Part shown: one piece after another, positions 23,672 to 35,607 of the stretch
How the letters are laid out: the number at the start of each line of letters is the position of its first letter
Numbering within the stretch: the stretch's first letter is position 1
Assembly (NCBI GenBank): GCA_027559495.1
Contig: JAMXSV010000003.1
Coordinates: 3,472,001 to 3,536,000, forward strand
Reading direction: 5' to 3'
Origin: Aurifilum marmelostoma
Taxonomy: Eukaryota; Ascomycota; Sordariomycetes; Diaporthales; Cryphonectriaceae
Length of the DNA: 64,000 bases
Made by a program: the position numbers and the translations under genes
The notes under the pieces: model-generated
Told to the model about the DNA's origin: nothing
The model's database searches: none
What the model saw: only the letters and a program-made list of their open reading frames with translations

Positions 23672-26298
23672 ATGGGATTTTTCCAGTCATGTCTTGACCT
23701 GCTTCTGCAGATTGCTGCGCTGAACCCTTTTCATCCTTATGATGGCTATACCCAGAAGCCGCTCTTTGGCAGCTCTCAGGACGCTGTGCAGAGCCCATTG
23801 TCGGGCTCTCCTGACACTATCACCATTGTCCCAGAGCATGCCTCGCCGGGATTTGAGTGTGTCTACCCAGCGAGGTGGAAGTCTTGCAACACGCCGACAA
23901 CTAGGGATTGCTGGCTCCAAGATACCGAGTCGGCGGATGAATTTGGTGCATACTCCCAGATCGATATCCACACAGATTGTTAGTACCCCTATAGTGTCTC
24001 GAAGTTGTCGGGCAGGAAGTTGCTTACTCTTTGTATAGACGAGAATGAAGAGGCTACACCTCCTGGTATCACTCGAGAGGTGAGTTGCCTTCCCTGCATT
24101 GCAATTCGACGAAATCGCCGGCATTAGATACTGATACCTTGGCAGTACTGGCTCGAAGTAGACGGAGACTTCCTGGTAAGACCAATAGACATTTGAAGTG
24201 CCCTACCTGTGGATGAAGGATATGCTCTGACCCGGTGTTGTCCGTCATAGCTCACAGCCGATGGTTTCCCCAAGACAAGCGGAAAGGTCTTCAATCAGAC
24301 ATTTCCGGGGCCGCTCATCGAAGCATGCTGGGGGAGATGAGCTCATAATCCATGTGAAGAATAACTACAAGGAGAATGGGACGGCTATCCACTGGCACGG
24401 CATCCGTCAGCTCAACACGATGCAGATGGACGGGGTCAACGGCGTCACACAATGCCCTATTGCCTATAACGACTCCTTCACCTACCAGTTCAAGCTCTTG
24501 CAGTATGGCCACACGTGGTACCACTCGCACTATTCACTTCAGGTAAGCTCACTCCCTTGCTGTCCAGAGAATGAACAGGCAGGCAGCTGGGCGAGAGATC
24601 TTGCTCACACGTCGGCAGTATCCCGACGGCCTGGCTGGCCCACTCGTCATTCATGGTCCGTCAAGCACGAACTGGGATATAGACCTCGGCCCTATCCTGA
24701 TCCAGGATTACGTCCACGACTCTGCCTTTGTGCGGTACGAGGCGGAGATCACGCCGAACAGTATTGCCTTTGCTGATAGCATCGTGGTCAACGGGACGGG
24801 CCATGATCCAGCGACCGGCACGGGAGCATACTTCAACACCACATTTACCAAAGGGAAGAAACATGTCTTGAGACTGGTCAACGGATCGGCAGGAACACAC
24901 TACATCTTTTCCATTGATGGACACAACTTTACCGTCATAGAGTCGGATCTGGTTCCCATTGAACCTTATACCACGACGAGTCTTAGTATTGGGATCGGTA
25001 TGCAATGCAATGTTGAACTGCGGCCGGTTGGTCAATCCAGATTGCTGACATGCATGGGAAACAATGTACAGGGCAGCGCTACATGATCGTCGTCGAGGCT
25101 GATCAGGAGCCCGGCGATTACTGGATGCGCACCCACCCGGCCTCAGGGTGCAACGCCTTTACGCCTAGTCTGCCCTGCGGTGGACGCTTCTCCGCAACAT
25201 GCGAACCTTTCAACGTCACGACGGGCATCATCCGCTATGACCCGACGAGCACGGCAGAGCCCACCAGCCAGCCATGGCCGTACAGCACCCTCTGCCTGGA
25301 CGAGCCGTACAGCAGCCTGAAACCCGTGGTGCCATGGGTCATCGACCGCCACCCTGCCAACGAGATCACCGACAACCGGTTCGCGGCTGTCCACCAGACA
25401 GTGAACAGCTCTGCCGCCACAGGCGGGTATGCCCACTGGGAGCTGACGCCGGACTTCCTGTGGCTGGACTTTGGCAACCCGACGATCTTGAACTTTGACA
25501 ACAATACTTATGACCAGGACTCCAACTTTCATATCGTTGATGGTGCGTGAATCCTTGTTGATTACGTCAAGACATTATTTACGCGTAGCAAGACTGACGT
25601 GGCCTATTGATGTAGAGGACTTTGATGCCGGCTTCGTCTTTATGATTCTCGAGGCGTCGGCGAACACAAGCCTCCCCCTGCCGGAAGGTACCGCAGCACT
25701 GGCAGGTGAGTGTGATCCCTCTTACCAACATTTCGAATTACCTTTTTGCGATCTCGTCCTCGAAAGCTGACCGCTATCGTCTCAAGTCACTCACCCTATT
25801 CACTGGCACGGCATGGACGTCGTCGTGCTCGCTCAAAACACAACCACCTTTGATCCGGTCTCGAGCTACGAGACGTTCAACTTCATTAACCCTCCCAGGC
25901 GCGACGTGGTCCTCCTGCCAGCTGGTGGCTACATCGCCATCGCTTTCAAGCCGGACAACCCTGGGGCTTGGCTGCTACACTGTCACATTGCGTGGCACGC
26001 CTCGGCTGGTGAGTTCTCTTTCTCTCTCTCTCTCTCTCTCTCTTCTTTTCTTGTTTTCCTTGCTTCATATCCCCGTTATGCTTGATGTTTTGAGCAATGA
26101 GCGGAACGTGCTGACGTGCTTTTTCTTTCTCCTTTGTCCCACAAATCAGGTCTCGGCTTGCAGATCCTGGAGCGCCAGAACGATATCGTCACCAGCCTCG
26201 GCGGACCTGAGGCTCTTGCAGAGACAGAGCGGGTGTGCCAGAACTGGAATACGTATAACAGCGCTCATCCCGTGGACCAGGAAGACTCTGGAATCTAA
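23672..26298 (+). CDS. Ascomycete laccase (multicopper oxidase) with a one-base frameshift
   Basis: Nine exons: 23672-23978, 24039-24079, 24146-24175, 24251-24542, 24619-24997, 25072-25542, 25616-25705, 25787-26008, 26150-26298. All copper-ligand motifs are present: HWHG and WYHSH in exon 4, HPIHWHG in exon 8, and HCHIAWH across exon 8. The axial position after SAG is Leu, and the chain ends in DSGI, the C-terminal plug motif typical of ascomycete laccases. Such enzymes oxidise phenols with reduction of oxygen to water, in lignin breakdown, pigment or secondary metabolism. Exon 4 starts in the frame that reads TFPGPLIEACWG, but a run of five G at 24330-24334 shifts it. As written, TGA follows at 24338-24340, while the rest of the exon is coded in the next frame (DELIIHVKNNY). 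Total exon length is 3n+1, consistent with one surplus base. A signal peptide is not obvious. Confidence 0.85.
26015..26043 (+). repeat. (TC)n microsatellite in a laccase intron
   Basis: Nearly pure TC dinucleotide repeat right after the donor of the last laccase intron (26009-26149). It may extend the polypyrimidine character of the intron and is likely polymorphic. Confidence 0.85.
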
Positions 26299-28228
26299 GG
26301 TTTTCTTTTCTTTCCCGGACGAGGTTTCCTTGAATTTCTGGAGTGGATGCTGTTTTCTTTGAGCGTTGATTCAATTGCGATGTAATTATATGCTTTAAGC
26401 ACAAGCAGACACACAACGACAGGTTTTGTTTGTACCTTGTTGAGGAGGCGGTCTTATTGATCTGCACCTCTTAGATGGACGATGTTGCGAATTTTGTCAC
26501 ATCATGTATCGTATAGGCTCGAGCTGTTCTAGGAAACAATTGACAAGTGTTAAGTACGGAGTGATGATTCGATAGCCGCCAGCATTGAGACGAGGCTGTA
26601 CTATGTGACTAGACTTAGATCCACATCAAGGGATTGTGACTGGATATGACCAGAGTGAAGCCACAGAGTCCACGACATATGATAAATGGCACACAGACAG
26701 TAAACTACAAGTGTAGGGTTTGAGGATTGTCTTTGTCCTACAGGCAGAAGCGACCTGGAACAGGACACCCTACAGGTGAGAATCACATCTAGACGGCTAT
26801 GAAAGATCTGTGTCGTTGGACAGATCTACGGGTGTTTTCCATCTGATCTCGGGCGATATATGCAAGGACGGGTTGTCCGACCGGCCAAAAAATACCAACC
26901 AGCCAGGTTTTGTTCATAGAGCCCAAGGTCCAGGACTCGCAGTGCATTCCGGATGACGTTACCACCTGGGCGCCGTTTCCTAAAGAAGGATAGACAGATC
27001 GGGGTATTACCGGTAGATCTTTCCTCCTGCGCCTCTCGCCCTGGTTAACGTATTTTTTCTTTGCCCCTGGCCTGCTGCCATCGGTGCTGCTGCCACGGTA
27101 CAGATGGTAGTGCCATTCAGGTGCTGCACTGAAGATCTGGAAATGCAGCTGGTGACAGTGACGTGTCATATGGGTACGGACAAGAAGGGGGAAAAAGTCA
27201 ACGGAAAGGTTCGCATTAAGCAATTTAATTTTTTTTTTTCAGGCACACGACCAAAACACAATGCATTTGTTTTATACCTTGAGAAAAAGGGTAGGGAAGG
27301 AGACACAAACACGAGTCAGAGTGAGGGACTAAAGTGCGTGCATTTTCCCCCCCTTCTTCTCCCTCTTCAGGTGGCATGTGGTAGGCGTGGCAGGCATGGT
27401 AGGGTACATGCCATAGTACTACAGTATAGTGGGCAAGGGCGAATGTTTTAGTGTGGAAGGGATGCGCCAGCATTAGTGACAGACAAGCTCGGTGAATCAG
27501 TACCAGCTGCGGAGGTACCTCCTGCTAAGAGCTTTGGATCCTCCTCAGCTGGGGCAAGGACAGGCTGTGCTTGAGCCCGCACCATCAGCCCATCCCCCTC
27601 AAGCAATCGACCCATCTAAGAGATCCCATCTGCAGCTTCCAGGGTCGCCTTATCTAATCTAGGCTAGCTAGAACCAGACCTGCTGACTTCACAGCACTGC
27701 GTTACCACTGTAGTGCCACAGCAGATGCTACCACACTTAGGTACCATCCACCACCCGCCCTTGAGAGCGGGATCGAAACGGCCATCTGCACCCATCCTGT
27801 CTGCTGCCGCTGTGCACTCTGACTTTCTAGACCTTGACTTGAGCTATGAACCTTTCACCCGCCAGACCACAGCCAGCCTTTTCGAGGTCACTTCTTGTCG
27901 AACCACACACGCACGATCTTCCTGCAGTTGCGACCTGACCTTTCTGACCATTGGTTTCCGTGTAAGCAGCCCTGGACGCCTTGGCTCGACCCGGTTACCG
28001 GTTCAACCTCCGTTTGCCAATTGATCGACGGTACAAACACTCACAACGAGCACCCCGCGGCCCCCCATTCAGTCTGTTGCGCAACAAGATCAAGACGACG
28101 TCCGCAGGCGCAGACGAAAGAGGAAGGAGAGCGAGAGCAGAGGCGGTTTGGAGGTCGACTCTGGTCGGTCCAGGTTGACTTGCGCCACATGACTGGCGCC
28201 GTTCGCATGTAGGCCACCGTCAACCGCC
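26299..28228. other. Intergenic region
   Basis: About 1.9 kb without a supported gene. The segment from about 27700 to 28228 is pyrimidine-rich and probably the promoter and long 5' leader of the histone demethylase gene; a short upstream frame (27713-28024) could be an uORF but is not conserved-looking. Confidence 0.45.
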
Positions 28229-31200
28229 ATGTCAACGGACCCGACCGGCGCTGCGGCGCCCGGCCAATGTCACGGTCGCGATCACGACCACGACCAACTT
28301 CAGCCTCGCGACCAAGATTCCCCAGTCGTCTCCTCCTCTATTGCCGTCGCCCACTCCCCAAAACCCGATCTCGACCCTGATCTCGACCACAAACCCAACA
28401 AGACCACCATCAATTCCTCCTCCCTGTCCTCCAAGCCCACCGGTCTACATTCGCCACCCGATTCGAACAACGTCGATGGTAGTACCGATTCAGAGCTGAG
28501 CGATTTTGACGAGGCGATCGCTAATGCCGACGACGTCGGTCCTTACTCGCCCAAGCCGCCCACCGTACCGGCAGCAGCCTCCGATCCCGTCCCCACCCCG
28601 GCGCCTGCCTCTGCCCCCGGCGGCGGCGGCGACGACGCTGCACAAGACCAGCCTGAACAGGTCCCGACCCCTGATCAAGATGAGGATATCGGCGAGGTCT
28701 TCCCAGACCATTGGTCTGGCACCGTTCCTGTCTTCAGGCCCACTATGGAACAATTCAAGGATTTCAAGAAATTTGTACGTTTTGCGCCGAGGCAGGCATG
28801 TGATCCTACGATGATTCAAGTCGCACACTGACCTCGACTTTGTCGACGCAGATGGCAGCAGTCGATTCCTATGGCATGAAATCCGGCATTATCAAGATTA
28901 TTCCTCCTCAAGAATGGAAAGAATCCCTTCCACCCGTCGACGACCTTGTCAAACAAGTCCGGGTCCGCGAACCCATCAAACAAGACATTATGGGATCCAA
29001 TGGAACCTACCGCCAAGTCAACATCCTCCACCAGCGATCATATAATGTGCCTCAGTGGAGACAATTATGCGACCAGAGCGAGCACCAGCCCCCGGCCAGA
29101 CGTGGTGAGCGTCGCGCCAATGCCGACAAGCCCAAGCCTGCAGCCCGTACCCGAGGCGGTGCTGCCGCCGCAAACAAATCCAGTACTCCATCCGCTGCGA
29201 GTGCGCCTAGCCGCCGCGGTAGGGGTGCCAAACGAGGCCGGGGTGGGCGTGGTGGCGCGCGTGGAAGGCCTAGGAAGATCATCAAGGATGAGGATACAGA
29301 TGCCGAGGATCGACCCATGACTCCCGAGTCTCCTAACCCCGCCTTGGACGGCAAGAGTCACGGTGTTGTCGACTCCATCGAGCAAGATCCCGGTGTCAAG
29401 GAGGAAGACGATGACTGCGAGGACGAGGCGCCGAGGCGGATGGGTGGTTTCAGCAGACAGGCCAAACCGAAAGTCCAGTCTACATCCGCTCGTCGCAAGT
29501 ACAGCAGACGCGAGGGCTCGGCCATGATAGACGAGGAGGCCTTCAAGGACTTCGACTACAACATGGACATCTCCGATTACACACCGGAGCGCTGCGAGGA
29601 ACTCGAGCGCACCTACTGGAAGACCCTGACCTACGCCACTCCGCTCTATGGTGCCGACCTTATGGGTACCCTTTTCCACGAGGACACGGAGATATGGAAC
29701 CTGAACAAGCTTCCCAATCTACTGGATGTGTTAGGCACAAAGGTACCCGGTGTCAACACAGCCTATCTCTACCTGGGCATGTGGAAGGCTACTTTCGCAT
29801 GGCATTTGGAGGATGTTGACCTCTACAGCATCAATTACCTGCACTTTGGAGCTCCCAAGCAGTGGTACAGTATATCGCAAGCCGATGCCCGCCGCTTCGA
29901 GGCCGCTATGAAGAGCATCTGGCCAACCGAAGCCAAGGCCTGCGATCAGTTCCTGCGCCACAAGGCTTTCCTCATCTCCCCCTCGCATCTCCTCCAGCAG
30001 TACAACATCAAGGTGAACAAGTGCCTCTCCTACCCAGGGGAGTTCGTGGTCACTTACCCGTATGGGTACCACTCCGGTTACAACCTGGGCTACAACTGCG
30101 CCGAAGCTGTCAACTTCGCTCTGGACTCGTGGCTGCCTATGGGCAAGATTGCGAAGAAGTGCGAATGCGCACAAGCTCAGGACAGTGTCTGGGTCGATGT
30201 CTACGAAATCGAGAGAAAGATGCGCGGCGAGCCAACGCCCGAGTATTGGGAGTCGGACGAAGATGACGACGAAGATGAGGATGATGACGATGACGACGAG
30301 AACGAAGAGACTGGTCTTCCGTCGCCGCCTTCGAGCCATGCGGTCCGCATCAAGACTGGCCCCAAGAGACGGAAGCGTGCGAGGATCAGCAAGGACAAGA
30401 AAGAGAAGCCCAGGAAGCTCCGGCTGCGTGTCAAGGCCCGCGCCGAGCCGCCTTGCTGTCTGTGTCCCAACGACATGGCTGGATGCGAGATCCTGGCAAC
30501 AGACGACGGTCGGAAGGCGCATCGTTTCTGTGCACTCTACCTCCCTGAGACGTACATTGAGACTGTCAACGGCCAAGAGATGGTGTTCAACGCGGCAGGC
30601 ATCGAGAAAGCGCGCTTCGAGCTGAAATGTCTCTACTGCAAGTCGAAGAGGGGCGCCTGCTTCCAGTGCTCACAGAAGAAGTGTCCTCGCTCGTATCACG
30701 CCACGTGCGCTGCTGCTGCTGGTGTATTTGTTGAGGAGGGCGACGTGCCAGTCTTTGACAAGGACGGTACCGAGTACAAGGAGCAGGCGTTCGAGTTCAG
30801 CTGTCGCTTCCACCGGACTAAGCGTGATAAGACACTGGACAGCGATGCGCTCGGGGAGGATGACCGCATCAAGCAAGCTGCAGCGTCTCTCAAGAAGGGC
30901 CAGGTCTGCCAGATGCAGTTCTTCAGGAAGGAGATATTTGCTGGTGTAGTGGTTGAGAACCGCCACGACGAACAGACCCTACTACTGGATATTATCCCGA
31001 ATGGGTACGATCTCTCTGCTATCCCCTACGAGAGAAAAGAAGTGTTTATGCTAATTGTGCACAGCTCACGTGTCGAGGTGGAGTGGAAATGGCTGCTTGT
31101 GCCCGATCCTGCTGATTACCATCTGCCCAAAGCTTCGCCAAACGCTCTGCCAATGCCGTCGTCCAGGAAGGCTCAAGAGGAGATTAACGCCAAGCGGTCC

Positions 31201-33182
31201 ACAAACGAGCCTCCGAGAGCTGGTCTTCTGTTCGTCGAAGGCCTGGCACCTGGCCAAGATTATACGTGGGCAGAGTACCACACATACGAGCCAGTCGGGA
31301 GCGAGAATAGTGCTCGCGTAAAGGTGGACTTATCAAAGGATGATCAGATCTGGCACTATCTTGGAAAGTCTTCCACGGAAGCCAAGGCACAGTACACCGA
31401 GGACCCGCGTAGGCCACAATACAATCCCAGGAGTCATTTCCTGGACACCATTCCGAAACCCAAGAGGCAACCACCACCGCCGCCACCACCAGCAGCAGTC
31501 GCCCGACCGCAACAACGTACACCTCATGGCACTGCTCACGCACCGCAGCCGAGAGCTCCAGCGGCCCCCAAACCGGAGAAGCCCTATGTTTACAAGCCGA
31601 GAAAGCCAATAGATATGTCGCTCATCACGCCTTTCAGTGCTCCGAAATTTGGCCCCAGCACTCCTGGCTCTACCGGCGTTCCGCCATTGTCGTTTGGTAC
31701 CGATCCTCGCTTCAATGGTTCAGCTGGCTTTGCAGCAAACCGCTTTGCACAAATGGACCAAAGCCCACATCCTCAGCAGAACGAGCAGAGCCAGCAGCAG
31801 CCTCCACGACCCACCAATGGCCCCTTCACGCCTGTACCTCGTCACATGTCGGAGTGGATGTATGGACCACAGCCCAACGCGCCTGCCCGCACGGCGACGC
31901 CTCAGCATACACAAGCTGCGCCACCGCAGTTTGCGCCAGCTGCTGTTCCACCTAATCCGCAGTCACAGGTCTCACCGGGCCTGCAACATCAACAACACGG
32001 CCAGCCAGCACAACCACCTTCTCTGCCTGCCCAGCAGCCAGTCTCGAGGCCGTCTTACGTGGCACAGTATCCCCTCCAGGCTGCAACGCAAGCCGCACCT
32101 CAGTTTGCTTGGCAAAAGTTCCGCTTCTTCCAATCTTACCATAACAGGTGAGCAGACTGGTCAGCCCCTATCTTTGTCAGTTGTTTCGACTCCTAACACA
32201 CTACTTTGTTCGTAGGGATACTTCGCGCTACAGGACACCGTATGCGCCGTGGGGCGGATTCACCAATGGTTACGAAGGCGACCTTCGCAAGCATATCATA
32301 AAGAAAGCTGACCCTGCCCCTCTCAACGACAAGCCCGGTCCCGTCGATAGCAACAACAGGCGTCTGAGTTTTAACCTGGGTGGAGGCTTACAAGGCCTGA
32401 CGAGCCCCCCAACGCACCCGGGTTCAAACACGGCCTCGTCGAGTGCGTCACCCCGCGATGGCGCGGTGTCCCCGGCTTCTTCATATACCCCGGCTATGTC
32501 GCCTTCGGCTCCAGCCCCAGGTCATCAACACACATCGTCAGTCTCTACAACTCCATCTCTCACTACAATAAGGACGCAGACCGGCTCATCATCATCATCA
32601 CAGATGACGTACAATCCGAACCAAGCTCGACAAACCACTTGCAAGGGGCCGAACGGCACCGAGAGCGTCGCACCGACCTCGCAGAACCATTCCAAGACAC
32701 CCATCTCATCAGCGGGAATTTCCTCGCAACCACCTATCTTCCTCAACACTACATCTCAGCAAACAGGACCACATTCCTTCAGCCAAGGCCCCATGGACGT
32801 GGATCCTGATACACACGAATCCCCGGCACAGCAGCTGAAACAGCAGCTGCGCAGAATTTCCGATGCCACTGAGACGTCATTTCGAGTGCCTCGCAGCCGG
32901 AGTCACACTCCGCGTTCCAGCCTGAGCCACTTCCCGCGCCTTCGTACTCCCTCACAACCAGACCTCAGCCTCAAGCAGGAGCAGAGGCCGTTCGGGTCTC
33001 AAGCAACAACTCCCTTGGAGCTTGCTGCCAACCGTGTGGCGGTGAGGCAATTTCCCGAGATCCCAGCAGGCAATGAAGACATAGTCGAGAAGATGATGCT
33101 GGACTTGCGAAGAGCAAGTATGCAGAGTCAGGGCGTGGAAGGCAGTAAAAATGAACACGGCCAGTCTTCAGTAGACCGCTAG
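28229..33182 (+). CDS. KDM4/JMJD2 (Rph1, KdmA)-type JmjC histone lysine demethylase
   Basis: Three exons (28229-28774, 28852-32147, 32216-33182) join in phase to 1602 residues. Splicing of the first intron restores the JmjN domain (VPVFRPTMEQFKDFKKFM..., about residues 168-212). The JmjC domain (about 440-620) has the Fe(II) ligands His500-x-Glu502 (HLEDVDLYS) and His589 (HSGYNLGYNCAEAVNFA). An acidic tract follows (about 650-672). Next is an extended PHD zinc region starting CCLCPND near 717, with CLYCKSKRGACFQCS and SYHATC. Between JmjN and JmjC lies an AT-hook-like Arg/Gly-rich stretch (RRGRGAKRGRGGRGGARGRP). The last 500 residues are Pro/Gln-rich and disordered. This is the domain order of KDM4 enzymes such as yeast Rph1 and Aspergillus nidulans KdmA, nuclear 2-oxoglutarate-dependent demethylases of H3K36/H3K9 methyl marks. 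Specificity here is inferred from family. Confidence 0.93.
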
Positions 33183-33923
33183 ACCGCTCTGACAACTTTT
33201 TTTGTTCTTTTTCAAATTCGATCCTTGTATATAAAAAGGCGGTGGTGGGGAGGGGTTCAATGATACCATGTGTGAACATCTCTAGGCGAAAGACGCATAC
33301 ATCTTTATGCAAACGGCGACGTCTAGGACGATGCCGTGAGCAACGCACCATCACTGCGGCGTTTAGAGGGCCTGGCGTTCGATTCATGGTCGGTTCTTTC
33401 AGGTTCTACTTGGTGTTGTTGTGGACGGTCAAGTCCAAGACAGCGCCTTGCCAGCACAGCGCTCTAGCGTCATTCAGGGAGAGGATGACGTGGTCACACA
33501 ATTGAGGGTGCCGTCGGCGTTTAGATACACATTTTGAGGCCGTCCTCTGACCCTGTTCCCGATGGATCCTAGCATAAGCAGTGGTGCATGCAGCTTTGGA
33601 TTCGAGGATCGGGAAGAGAAAGAAGGACCTTACCTGACTAGGCGTGTCTCCATAGACAAGGAGATAATACAGATACACTCTACAATGTAACACATTGCTC
33701 TATGCTACCTCAGTACCGCGTGAAGGACCTAGACTCTACGGTATGATCTTTCCTGGACTGTCGATGAGCCGACCGGCTCGCATTGTAGCTGCTCGATAGG
33801 CCAACGATTGCAGAACGAGTTAGGATGAGGTTGGACTCTGCGTCGGAATTTTCAGGGATGATGGAAGGATTAAATGTATCATTATGGCTTTATACAGCGT
33901 AAGTAATAATGTATAGGCTGTCG
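33183..33923. other. Intergenic region between convergent genes
   Basis: 3' flanks of the demethylase gene and of the small secreted protein gene. No gene seen. Confidence 0.5.
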
Positions 33924-34611
33924 TTAGGCTACTCCAGTCATCTCGTACGGCTCCAGCTGAAGCGACACCGGCGCACACGTAACCTCCCTGTCCGAGTAAA
34001 TCTGGCCAATGGTCCAGTTCTCGTTCTGGTATGTGGTCTCGGTGCAGTCGAGAGTCAAATTGACCTTGCCATAAGCATGATATGTAGCTCTGGGTTTTTC
34101 CTTCTCGATCAGCAACCAAGGACCCGCCAAGGACGGAAGAAGAAAAGAAGGGAGAAGGGGAATGGTCCAAGAAAAGCAGAGAGGGCAAGGGCTTGGCTTA
34201 CGGGTATTGAGGGTCCTCGTCAGCGCACACCCACGTCTGGTTGAGGTCCAGCTCGCCGCTGGGCCTGCTGAAGGCGAAAGTGGCCGGGGCGGCGTCCGAC
34301 CCCGTGCAGTCGTACCAGACGGTCCCGTAGAAGAAGTCGTCGAGCTGGTCGCTGGCGGCGCTGCACGAGGCGACGGTGTCCGGCACGGCCGGGTTGGTGA
34401 GGTTGAAGCTGGCGTAGCCCCATGAGTTCTGGTGTGCGGGCGTGCTGAAGACGTAGGAGGCGTGGTAGTCGAAGTCCTGGATGGACCAGCCTGTCTGCTC
34501 GAGGGTCGCCGCGGAGCAGGAGGAGTCGCGCTGGGCGAGAGGGGTTGCTGGTATGGACCGGCCCAGCACGCAGGGGAGGAGGGGCAGGAGGGATGTGTAG
34601 GATGGATGCAT
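33924..34611 (-). CDS. Small secreted cysteine-containing protein, candidate effector
   Basis: Two exons (34611-34202 and 34089-33924) join in phase to 191 residues. The N-terminus (MHPSYTSLLPLLPCVLGRSIPATPLAQR) looks like a signal peptide followed by a short pro-region. The mature part has paired, spaced cysteines (SSCSAAT, ASCSAAS, WYDC, WVCAD, TLDC, VTCAP) and the blocks WSIQDFDYHASYVFSTPAHQ and FFYGTVWYDC. It ends with NWTIGQIYSD. I know this pattern from a family of small secreted ascomycete proteins of unknown function, sometimes grouped with AA1-like beta-barrel proteins; the name is tentative. Size, secretion and cysteine content make it an effector-like candidate, but saprotrophs also carry such proteins. 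N-glycosylation sites (NLT, NQT, NWT) are present. Confidence 0.8.
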
Positions 34612-34751
34612 GTTGGTGAACAGGATGGGAATGCCGTCTGCAGAAAGTTTTGGTCGAGTTGAAGCTGGGTGTATGATTAATTATGGGATGGGAATGGATG
34701 TGTGGTAGGTATTCGGGATGTACGGCAAGGACATCGTGGTGACTTTATCTG

Positions 34752-34777
34752 TTTTTTTTTTTTTTTTTTTTTTTTTT
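34752..34777. repeat. Poly(T) run, 26 nt
   Basis: Uninterrupted T run upstream of the small secreted protein gene on the opposite strand. It could be an old retro-insertion tail in reverse orientation or a simple slippage tract. Confidence 0.8.
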
Positions 34778-35581
34778 CCCTTCCCTACTGGTCCTATGCC
34801 TTGATCGCTCTCTCACCTTGACGGATGAGAGCAAAGATCGTCGCATAGCAGCTGCAAGACAAATCCCCCCGCCCTCTCCCACCCGTAGTTCCTGGATCAA
34901 CAGAGACCGCCTTTTTGGGAGAAGATGGCCCAAACGGGCCCAACCAAAGGCCCGCTAGGCTGGCCCCCCGTTCGGGATGACATCGACAGCCCAAAAGGTG
35001 TGGACGGGATACGGGGTTGCCAAGCCCTCGTATTCCCTTGCGTCCTGGAACCGCCGGCGGGTAGATCTCTCCAACGTTACTTGTGGCTTGGGTATGTGAG
35101 ATTTTTTTTTTTTTTTTTTTGCGCCCACCGCTTCGGCATCTCTACAGTCATCGACGGCCGTGTCCTGTTCTCACCGCTTTTACAGACAGTGAAGTTGCCA
35201 AGATGAGAGTCACGCGGTGCAACCAGACTCTTCTAAGACACGCCGGTAAAGAAAGAGAGCTTTCCGATGGTTCCATTAGGCAGAAGACTATTATTCAGAG
35301 TGCCGTGTCATGAAGGATTATGTTGGAGTGTTTGTTTACGTTGTCGTCAGAGGACCCTTGATGTCATGATACCTGTCAAGAGAAAGGCTAGCTCTTACTG
35401 TGAAGCTTGGTTGGAACGTCGTATCCGGGCGCGTGGGCGATTACTATTAGTTTATTTCTCCTCTAGAGGTATCCGCTTGCTGACAGCACCACTACCGTTT
35501 TTATTCAGAGTCTAGCATCCTCATATCTTTTCCCATGTCACGTTGGACAGCATTTCAGCTGAGAGCAATGGTCTCGATGGC

Positions 35582-35607
35582 AAAAAAAAAAAAAAAAAAA
35601 AAAAAAA
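35582..35607. repeat. Poly(A) run, 26 nt
   Basis: Uninterrupted A run in gene-free DNA, followed by C/A-rich sequence. I found no target-site duplication by eye, so a retroposed origin is only a possibility. Confidence 0.8.

Noticed and set aside
34752..35607. Poly(T)/poly(A) runs as ends of retroelements
   Set aside because: No reverse-transcriptase coding sequence or target duplication was found beside them; simple slippage explains them.
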